Below are positions 25,439 to 32,203 of a stretch of DNA of 46,697 nt, one piece after another (positions within the stretch are counted from its first letter, which is position 1; each line of letters starts with the position of its first letter). Source of the DNA: Peptococcaceae bacterium UBA7702 (GTDB lineage Bacteria > Bacillota > Dehalobacteriia > UBA7702); contig DLGE01000012.1 in the NCBI GenBank assembly GCA_002482535.1, positions 1-46,697 of the forward strand. The letters are read 5' to 3'. The notes beneath the pieces were generated by a model that did not search any database, was not told where the DNA came from, and was given only the letters and a program-made list of their open reading frames with translations. Position numbers and translations under genes: made by a program.

Positions 25439-26117
25439 GATAGCCTCCTCTTGCCTTATCGTAAACGATTTGGCCCTCGCTGAGCATGATCACCCTTTTT
25501 CTCATGCAGTCCACAATGTCTTTGGCGTGGGTCGCCATGACGACAGTGGTACCTTTTTCATTGATGGTTTGCAAAACTTCCATCAATTCATAGGCATTTT
25601 GGGGATCAAGATTTCCCGTGGGTTCATCGGCGATGAGGATTGCCGGACGGTTGACCAAGGCTCTGGCAATAGCCACCCGCTGCTGTTCACCGCCGGACAA
25701 TTCCGAAGGAAAATTCAAGGCTTTATGGGAGAGTCCCACCACTTCTAAAATTTCGGGGACTCTGATTTTAATATCTTTTCTTTTACATTCCGTTACCTCC
25801 ATGGCGTAGGCAACGTTGTCATATACATTTTTTTTCGGAAGCAGCCGGTAATCCTGAAAGACCATACCCATGGCTCGGCGGTGCTTCAAGAGATCCCGCC
25901 GCCGAATCCGGTTCAGGTCGCGGCCGTTTACAATGATGTCTCCGCTGGTGACGCCTTCCTCTCTGAAAAGCAGCCGGATCAGCGTACTTTTTCCGGCGCC
26001 GCTGGCGCCGCAGAGAAAAACAAACTCACCAGGTTCAATCTCCATGGTAATATCGTCAAGGGCGAGCGCTCCTTTATCATATTTCTTGGAAACGCCCTGC
26101 AGACTTATCATTCCCAC
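25419..26117 (-). CDS. ftsE: Cell division ATP-binding protein FtsE
   Basis: This 232-aa ABC ATPase has Walker A GASGAGKST, Q-loop FQDYRLLPKK, signature LSGGEQQRV, Walker B ILIADEPTGN and switch His in VMATHAKD. The start is GTG 5 bp after AGGAGG; the ATG two codons on is the alternative. It powers FtsX-dependent control of the M23 hydrolase encoded downstream. Transcription starts at an extended -10 promoter 37 bp upstream. Confidence 0.95.
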   Translation of the reverse strand: MGMISLQGVSKKYDKGALALDDITMEIEPGEFVFLCGASGAGKSTLIRLLFREEGVTSGDIIVNGRDLNRIRRRDLLKHRRAMGMVFQDYRLLPKKNVYDNVAYAMEVTECKRKDIKIRVPEILEVVGLSHKALNFPSELSGGEQQRVAIARALVNRPAILIADEPTGNLDPQNAYELMEVLQTINEKGTTVVMATHAKDIVDCMRKRVIMLSEGQIVYDKARGGYHEVTLI

Positions 26118-26153
26118 ACAATCCTCCTCATAGGTTTATAGCAACACATTGAC

Positions 26154-26162
26154 ATTATATCA
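26154..26162 (-). promoter_or_regulatory. Extended -10 promoter element of ftsE operon
   Basis: On the minus strand TGA-TATAAT (26162-26154); the -35 region (GTGCAA at 17-bp spacing) is poor. The remaining 26163-26393 gap holds no recognised feature. Confidence 0.55.
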
Positions 26163-26393
26163 TACTTTTAATAAATTGCACGTCCAAATTGCTCCTTTCC
26201 GGGAAAATTTCCCCAATTTTATGCAAAAAATACGCATTACGAGGGTAAGAATCATTTTTTATTCACAAAACATTCATACTCATCGACATTTTTCGGGAAA
26301 AAGATAATGGGCCTTGATATATCCTCTGAAACCGTTCTATTTCCTTAATATATAGGGCCTTAACAAGGACTTTCTCATAGCATACCGAACCCC

Positions 26394-26422
26394 TTGACTT
26401 TTCTTGGCGATCACGATATCCT
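26394..26422 (+). promoter_or_regulatory. Promoter of the flavoprotein/zinc-ribbon pair
   Basis: TTGACT (26394-26399), a 17-bp spacer and TATCCT (26417-26422). The leader of about 85 nt carries a 7-bp hairpin (26460-26466 with 26481-26487). Confidence 0.7.
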
Positions 26423-26513
26423 TTCTATAAAGGCACTTTAAGCAACAGCACGAAGCAAAGCTGCCGCAAGTTTTCTTGACCGGCAGCCCGAAACAGGAAG
26501 AAGGAACCATAAA

Positions 26514-27059
26514 ATGAAAATTTTAGCGCTATATGCCAGCCCTCACAAACCCCAAAGCAATTCCAACTATCTCCTCGACGTCATTCTCGATGAAATCAAC
26601 AACGTCGGCGGTCATCAAGTTTTAAAATACGATTTGACGGATATGACCATTGGAACCTGCATCAATTGCGGCGTCTGCCGCCGTCCGGACAGCAAAGGCT
26701 GTTTTCAAAAGGACGATATGCCCACCATCGCTACGGCCATCGGCGAAGCCGACTACATCTTCATGGCCTCGCCCCTCTATTGGTGGAACATCAGCGCGAC
26801 CTTAAAAGGCTGTATCGACCGGTTTTACGGTATCCCCTTTTCCTTTTTTCACGGCAAAACAATCCATCTCGTTATGGCGGGCCAGTCGGAAACGAGCAAC
26901 GAAGGCTACCGCCTGGTGAAAAACACGATGCAATGCGTCTGCGATTACATCGGCGCCCACCTAAGAACGTATTTTGCCTCCGCTTCTACCCTGACGATCC
27001 CCGCCTGGGACAATGAAACCCTGATCGCCCAGGCAAAGACCATCGGCAGGAAATTTTAA
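26514..27059 (+). CDS. NADPH-dependent FMN reductase/iron-sulfur flavoprotein family
   Basis: This is a 181-aa cytoplasmic protein with a flavodoxin-like fold. MKILALYASPHKPQSNS forms the FMN phosphate loop and ASPLYWWNISATLKGCIDR the second FMN-binding segment. A CINCGVCRRPDSKGC motif (about 50-64) provides four Cys, as in members that bind a 4Fe-4S cluster or a metal. It probably reduces quinones, metals or disulfides with NAD(P)H. It shares a promoter with the zinc-ribbon gene 16 bp downstream. The ribosome-binding element is AAGGAACC. Confidence 0.8.
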   Translation: MKILALYASPHKPQSNSNYLLDVILDEINNVGGHQVLKYDLTDMTIGTCINCGVCRRPDSKGCFQKDDMPTIATAIGEADYIFMASPLYWWNISATLKGCIDRFYGIPFSFFHGKTIHLVMAGQSETSNEGYRLVKNTMQCVCDYIGAHLRTYFASASTLTIPAWDNETLIAQAKTIGRKF

Positions 27060-27075
27060 AGGACGGTTCACTACA

Positions 27076-27609
27076 ATGATCTGCAAACACTGCGGTTACG
27101 ACGTTCCCAACGGCATCGAATATTGTACGGCCTGCGGCGAACCGATGCCGAAAAGAAAAGAAGACGAAACTGTTGAAGACGTTTGCGCCAAAGAGCAAGA
27201 GACCGTTCTCAGCAAAAAGGAATTCAACAAACATTACGTACCTTATTCCGTGAAACTTTCCCTCCACGCCGGCGCCATCTTATCCTACTTCTACACGGCG
27301 CTGTCCCTCTATATTTCCATCGGCGTGTTGATATTGGGGAAAGCAGGGGTGACCGACATCGTTTTACTGGTAATCAGCGTTTTACTGGCCATTTTAACCG
27401 CTGGATTCCACATCAAAAAGAGCCTCCTTTGCGCTGTGGTGATCACCGTCATCGCCGGGCTTTTCACCATTTACAGCCTCGTCATGGCGCATCAACTGAC
27501 GGTGGTTTGGCTCTGCGCCGGGATTCTCGCGATTTACGGCATCCATCAAAACCGAAAACTTTGGCGCGCTTACCAGGAAACCGGCAAACTACCGCCGCGG
27601 GTCCGCTAA
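27076..27609 (+). CDS. Zinc-ribbon membrane protein
   Basis: This is a 177-aa protein. An N-terminal zinc ribbon (CKHCGYDVPNGIEYCTACGE) has two CxxC knuckles. An acidic linker follows, then four TM helices (about 61-81, 88-108, 112-132 and 137-152). A short basic tail ends the protein. Such zinc-ribbon/TM proteins are common in Firmicutes and mostly uncharacterised. It is the second gene of a two-gene operon that ends at a clear terminator. No function is assigned. Confidence 0.65.
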   Translation: MICKHCGYDVPNGIEYCTACGEPMPKRKEDETVEDVCAKEQETVLSKKEFNKHYVPYSVKLSLHAGAILSYFYTALSLYISIGVLILGKAGVTDIVLLVISVLLAILTAGFHIKKSLLCAVVITVIAGLFTIYSLVMAHQLTVVWLCAGILAIYGIHQNRKLWRAYQETGKLPPRVR

Positions 27610-27630
27610 AAATGTTAAAATAAGTACATC

Positions 27631-27662
27631 AAAAAAGGAGCGCCCCTTGGCGTTCCTTTTTT
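27631..27662 (+). terminator. Terminator of the flavoprotein/zinc-ribbon operon
   Basis: A stem of AAAAAAGGAGCGCC (27631-27644) with 27649-27662, one G.U pair and a CCTT loop, ending in T6. Confidence 0.85.
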
Positions 27663-27680
27663 ATGTTTTGCCTCTGACAC

Positions 27681-27713
27681 GCAAAAAAGCGCAGGTTCAC
27701 TGCGCTTTTTTGC
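27681..27713 (-). terminator. Terminator of the SLH-phospholipase/membrane-protein pair
   Basis: A perfect 14-bp stem (27681-27694 with 27700-27713) with loop GTTCA and T6/A6 on both sides makes it bidirectional. The GCGCAGGTTCACTGCGC core is repeated at 31036-31064. Confidence 0.85.
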
Positions 27714-27721
27714 ATTTGTAT

Positions 27722-28144
27722 CTAATTCATTTTGGTTTCTTCGGGAATCACACGATTTTTCTGTTTCTTGTGGTGTACCAAACGGACCAAAAAATTGATC
27801 AGATAGCAGATGAAAAAGATGAATGGGCCCAAATTAAGAAACAGTGAACCAAAGAGATACCCCATACTGGCATCGGCTTCCATGTAACCTAAATTTAGAG
27901 CCGATGAGATAGCATTCGAATATGCGCCAAGGATAAATAGACCAAAAGCAATAACCGAAAAGCCCATGCTCATGATGAAAAATACGAGCCAATAGGAAGG
28001 ATCAAAGCTCTTTTTAAAAACTATTTTTGAGATTATTAATAAAATTAACGATAAAACTGGATATAGAATAATGCCATATGGAAAATCACCACCATAATAT
28101 GGATTAAAATACGTTATTGCAACCAAAAAATACAGTATACCCAT
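27722..28144 (-). CDS. Small membrane protein of unknown function
   Basis: This is a 140-aa AT-rich gene product with three or four TM helices (about 1-15, 25-45, 55-78 and 100-128) and a basic C-terminus (RLVHHKKQKNR). It is not recognised. The ATG preceded by TTGGAGAAGAA is chosen. It lies 52 bp after the SLH-phospholipase gene and shares its terminator, so the two may be expressed together. The base composition is clearly lower in G+C than in the flanking core genes. Confidence 0.55.
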   Translation of the reverse strand: MGILYFLVAITYFNPYYGGDFPYGIILYPVLSLILLIISKIVFKKSFDPSYWLVFFIMSMGFSVIAFGLFILGAYSNAISSALNLGYMEADASMGYLFGSLFLNLGPFIFFICYLINFLVRLVHHKKQKNRVIPEETKMN

Positions 28145-28196
28145 TTCTTCTCCAATCAATTCTAAATACAGAAAATCTGAAAAAGCACTACGATGA

Positions 28197-29945
28197 TCAA
28201 TGGTTTAACCAACCATTATAATAAAAACGGTTTAAAAGACCTGTCACTGCACGTTCTGTACGCGTGATATTCGTAACGGTATCATTCCAAGCAGGAGTAT
28301 AATAAGGCATTACGCTTTTAAACCTAGAACAATTATAGTATGTACCTTTTGCTAATCCTGCAAAATTATTTGCCATCGCAATCGCCGTACTATCATAAAC
28401 ATATCGATATGAGTCATATGTCATTGACGTATTTGCATGAGGAAGAACAGAATTATCAGCCCAGGCCTCATATTCAAGATGAAGAGTGTTTGCAGCCGTC
28501 TGATTTGAAGCATGATAAGGATTGTTAAGGTCTTCAAGATAATGTATCGATAAACCCAATTCCGTATAAGCTGTATATTTATCCCCGTTACGGTAATTGG
28601 TATAGGCATTATAATAATGATCGTTAAAATATCTATATGCATTTGTCGAATAGGTATTTGGTAAATAACTTAATCCTGAGGTAGGGTCATAGAAGTGAGA
28701 CACACACTTATATGGGAAAGAATAACCGTCCACGTATTCTTCAACTACATCTGCATACCATGCAAAATACTTAATCCAGTAAAGCCCATCTTGACCATTT
28801 GTGTTATCGTTATCAAATTTATTATAGATATAAGCCCTGCCGCCTTCTCCGGTATTATCCTTTAATCCAGTTAAAGCTCTGCTGGTAATTGTTTGATGTC
28901 CCGTAGGAGCCCAACTTGCGGATATTGAGCCGGAATCCGCACCGCTCGGTTCCGCCACTTCACAGTAGAAGCTGGAATCATGGAAGGAAGCCAGCGCCTC
29001 AGGATCGATCCCCATTTCCGCAAGTTCTTCATCTGTGTATGTTACATCTTCCGTGTCAGCAGTACCAAGGTACTCAATATAGCTGCCACCTGGGAAATAA
29101 AATGTAGGCTTTGTGTCGTTAATGATATAGGCGGAAATGATTTTCACGCATTCGGAGCGTTTGAGCGAATCTTGGGGATGAAATTTATGATTTTTATCAC
29201 CGCAGAAAATCCCGGCGACGCTCATCGCGTCTACCTCATCATCCGCCCATGAAGAAATATCCTCCTCATCGGCGTAGACGGGATCTGAAAGCGCTTCCTC
29301 AAGAAACGTTACTTCAGAAGCGGTCAAATACTCTTTTGCGTCGTCATTTAATTCATATTGGTTGTCTTCAAAAATGCGGCTATCTTCGCTTTCCGCATAG
29401 CGGTTGACCAAAGACGCGGCTTCTTCTCTTGTGATATAGCTTTCCGGACAGAAGAGGCCATCTCCCCTGCCGTTGATCAGACCTTGCTGATAGGCCCATT
29501 CCACCTGAGGCGCATACCAGGCGGAAACCGAAACGTCGCGAAAGGATGTCACGCCCTCATATTGCGTTAAATCCGCGTTAGAGGCATAGGCCAGTATCGT
29601 GGCAAATTGAGCCCGGGTTACATCGTCGTTGGGCGCAAACTGATCCGCGCTTACACCGTTGATAATACCCAATTGCACCAAATGGGACAAATAATTTTCA
29701 TACCAGGCATCTTCCGTAACATCGTTAAATTTTTCATAAACCTTTACATTGACATCGGTGGTTTCATCAGGATTGACGTAAGTAATCGTATTGTTTTCTT
29801 CATCAACAACCATCGCCGTGGCTTCCGTCATCGCCTGCTCTGCCTCGGACAAACCGGAATGATTTTCGGCGAAAACACCTGTTGAAAAAATGAACATCAG
29901 GCCAACCACCAACAACATCGTAATATAGTTTCTACATACCTTCAT
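28197..29945 (-). CDS. SLH-anchored zinc phospholipase C/P1-nuclease-like protein
   Basis: This is a 582-aa exported protein. A signal peptide spans 1-26. Three SLH domains follow at about 72-120, 135-185 and 230-275, then an acidic linker. The C-terminal half matches the zinc-dependent phospholipase C/S1-P1 nuclease fold. The predicted ligands are W345 and H350 (SWAPTGHQ), one of D399 or D406, H417 (SHFYDP), H468/D472/H478 (HYLEDLNNPYH) and H489/E493 (HLEYE). HFYDP and Hx3Dx5H...Hx3E follow the alpha-toxin order. The W-to-H spacing of five follows P1 nuclease. In both families the tryptophan is the mature N-terminus, which implies cleavage after S344. The C-terminal part is much more AT-rich than the SLH part. 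The start ATG has CGGAGG in front. Confidence 0.78.
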   Translation of the reverse strand: MKVCRNYITMLLVVGLMFIFSTGVFAENHSGLSEAEQAMTEATAMVVDEENNTITYVNPDETTDVNVKVYEKFNDVTEDAWYENYLSHLVQLGIINGVSADQFAPNDDVTRAQFATILAYASNADLTQYEGVTSFRDVSVSAWYAPQVEWAYQQGLINGRGDGLFCPESYITREEAASLVNRYAESEDSRIFEDNQYELNDDAKEYLTASEVTFLEEALSDPVYADEEDISSWADDEVDAMSVAGIFCGDKNHKFHPQDSLKRSECVKIISAYIINDTKPTFYFPGGSYIEYLGTADTEDVTYTDEELAEMGIDPEALASFHDSSFYCEVAEPSGADSGSISASWAPTGHQTITSRALTGLKDNTGEGGRAYIYNKFDNDNTNGQDGLYWIKYFAWYADVVEEYVDGYSFPYKCVSHFYDPTSGLSYLPNTYSTNAYRYFNDHYYNAYTNYRNGDKYTAYTELGLSIHYLEDLNNPYHASNQTAANTLHLEYEAWADNSVLPHANTSMTYDSYRYVYDSTAIAMANNFAGLAKGTYYNCSRFKSVMPYYTPAWNDTVTNITRTERAVTGLLNRFYYNGWLNH

Positions 29946-30227
29946 TGTTTTCCTCCGATTCTTTCTCAAAAATGATGCTTTATTCCGTTTTACTGATGTC
30001 TTTCTTATTGTTCCCTTTCATCCGATCTACAGCTATGCTATTTATTTTCAGCGCAGTTTTGGTAAATGGCCGGCCTCCCTCCTTTCTGCACACAAAGGCC
30101 GTTCTTTCGTCATCTTTATCATAACAGGTTATAATATCATAGTCGACGACAGTTTATAAACTTAATAAAGTTTTAAGATTTGGCGATTCCGTATTACCTC
30201 CAAGGCATAACATGAATAACCCTACTA
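29946..30227. other. Divergent intergenic region
   Basis: The gap lies between the SLH-phospholipase gene (minus) and the lipoprotein gene (plus). A minus-strand TATTAT-type -10 near 30130-30140 may drive the SLH gene, leaving a leader of about 190 nt with a purine-rich AAAGGAGGGAGG element and a GGCC...GGCC stem at about 30070-30110. No riboswitch class was recognised. Confidence 0.35.
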
Positions 30228-30256
30228 TTGTGAAAGAGTTTAAAAAGGAGTATACT
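30228..30256 (+). promoter_or_regulatory. Promoter of the lipoprotein gene
   Basis: TTGTGA (30228-30233), a 17-bp spacer and TATACT (30251-30256), 45 bp before the ATG. Confidence 0.7.
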
Positions 30257-30301
30257 CATTATAAAAACGAATGGAATATCAAATATGACGAGGGGCGATG
30301 A

Positions 30302-30988
30302 ATGAAAAAAGAAATTATGTTTATCAGTATATTGCTTTTGATTACGATGGTTGTCCTTATATGTACAGCATGTAGCAATGAAAAAACTGATACTCATAAA
30401 GAACTAATAGATTATGAGGAACCAAAGACTACAGAAACCGATTTGCTCCTTGCTTTTATTGACGGTAAGCCATATTATTATGATCCAATATATTTATTTA
30501 AATTGACAAACAGCGTTTTTCCGGAAGAACCAACGATCATTGAAAAGAAGACTACTTTCCTCATGGAGCTCGCCATTTTAGAAATACGTGGGACGGGATT
30601 AGAGATTTCTGATTCTTTTGTTGAAGACGAAACCTTGAGAAGAAGTGAGGAACATAAAATAACAATTGAAATGGAACAAGAACAACAAGACTCTTCCGAA
30701 ATTGATAACATTACGGAAGAACAGCTTGAAAGGTATCAAATACTTCAAAAGAAATGCGCTGGGAAATATGGGAATGAGAAAGAATATTTAAAACACATGG
30801 GTTTGTATATAGAAAAATATTATTATTTCAAATACTCATCCCAAAAAATGCTGGAGTTTCGTGAAATGCAAAAATCATCTGGTGACTTTAGTAACTATGA
30901 TGATAGATATTTAGAATTTTTACGATCTGACTTCGATGAATTAGTAAAAAAGTATCATGTGGAGATTGTTGATGATACTTTACTGTAA
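30302..30988 (+). CDS. Predicted lipoprotein, SurA-N-like
   Basis: This is a 228-aa exported protein with a type II signal peptide (ILLLITMVVLICTAC, lipid-modified Cys at about 24). The mature part is charged and helical. A segment DLLLAFIDGKPYYYDPIYLF followed by long helices resembles the SurA/PrsA N-terminal chaperone-like domain, but no PPIase domain is present. The gene is strongly AT-rich compared with neighbouring core genes, which suggests recent transfer. It has its own promoter and terminator. GAGGGG precedes the ATG. No function is assigned. Confidence 0.55.
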   Translation: MKKEIMFISILLLITMVVLICTACSNEKTDTHKELIDYEEPKTTETDLLLAFIDGKPYYYDPIYLFKLTNSVFPEEPTIIEKKTTFLMELAILEIRGTGLEISDSFVEDETLRRSEEHKITIEMEQEQQDSSEIDNITEEQLERYQILQKKCAGKYGNEKEYLKHMGLYIEKYYYFKYSSQKMLEFREMQKSSGDFSNYDDRYLEFLRSDFDELVKKYHVEIVDDTLL

Positions 30989-31035
30989 CTAACTTGAATT
31001 TTGAATCATAACGGCCTGATTCGTTGTATACATAC

Positions 31036-31064
31036 AAAAAAGCGCAGGTTCACTGCGCTTTTTG
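31036..31064. terminator. Bidirectional terminator between lipoprotein gene and prfB
   Basis: A stem around GCGCAG/CTGCGC with loop GTTCA, flanked by A and T runs, with one extra A. It is the same core as the terminator at 27681-27713 and serves the plus-strand lipoprotein gene and minus-strand prfB. Confidence 0.8.
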
Positions 31065-31084
31065 TGTGTCATTTATCATGGGTA

Positions 31085-32192
31085 TTATTCGTTATTCTGT
31101 ACGGCACTCTTTAAATAGGCGAAGATGAAGGATTCCAATTCGCCATCCATCACGGCGTCAACATTCCCCACTTCCGTATTGGTACGGTGGTCCTTCACCA
31201 TCTTATAGGGTGCGAAAACATAGGAGCGGATCTGGCTGCCCCAACCGATTTCCTGTTGGGCGCCGCGAATTCCCGCCATTTCGTCTTCCTGTTGCTGCCG
31301 CTTGCGGTCAAGGAGCTTCGCCTTCAGCAGTTTCAGCGCTTTATCCAAATTGGCGTGCTGGGAACGCTCGTCCTGACAGGTGACGACGATACCGGTTTCG
31401 TAGTGAGTCAGGCGAATCGCCGAATCAGTCTTATTGACGTGTTGGCCGCCGGCGCCGCTGGAACGGTAGGTATCCTTGCGGTATTCGTCTTCCTTCAGCT
31501 CGATTTCATCGTCATATTCCACCTGGGGAATGACGTCCAACGAGGCAAAGGAGGTATGACGGCGCTTGGCGGAATCAAAGGGAGAAATGCGCACCAGGCG
31601 GTGAACGCCTTTTTCCGCTTTGAGGTAGCCGTAGGCGTTGAGGCCCTCCACACCGAAGGTCACGCTTTTCGTACCGGCTTCTTCTCCGGGCAGCATGTCG
31701 ATGAGTTCCACCTTAAAACCGTGTTTTTCACAGTAGCGGGTATACATGCGATAAAGCATATTGGCCCAGTCCTGGGCTTCCACGCCGCCACTGCCGGCGT
31801 GAATCGATAAAATGGCGTTGTGGCTGTCGTATTTGCCGCTCAAAAGCGTGCTCAACTCCAGGTTGTCCACAGCTTTGGCGCAATCCTCTACCTGGGCGGC
31901 GATTTCCGCCTCCAGGCTTTCGTCCTCTTCTTCTAAGGCCAGTTCCCAGTAAACTTCCACATCGTCGAATTGACTTTGTACTTTTTCAAACCCTTCGACC
32001 TTGGCCTTGAGGGCTGTGGTTTCCCTTAATACCACTTGGGCGGCGTCACGGTCCTCCCAAAAAGCGGGATCCGCGGCCTGATTTTCCAGAGTGGCGATTT
32101 TGTCCGTCACTGCGGACAAGTCAAAGTGCATCCCTCAGATCTGCCAGCCTGCGTTTCATTTCGGATAGATTTTGTTTGAAATCCATCAGCAT
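31085..32192 (-). CDS. prfB: Peptide chain release factor 2, with programmed +1 frameshift
   Basis: RF2 recognises UGA and UAA stop codons. The zero frame starts at the ATG at 32192-32190 (AAGGGGTGATCGT in front) and encodes 23 residues (MLMDFKQNLSEMKRRLADLR plus DAL). It then meets CTT TGA at 32126-32121. A +1 shift on CTTT continues as DLSAVTDKI to the stop at 31085, giving a protein of about 369 aa. An internal AGGG a few bases upstream of CTTTGA acts as the stimulating Shine-Dalgarno-like element. The GGQ motif (SSGAGGQHVNKTDSAIR) and the tripeptide region for UGA reading are in the downstream frame. It follows secA by 11 bp. Confidence 0.95.
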
Positions 32193-32203
32193 ACGATCAC
32201 CCC

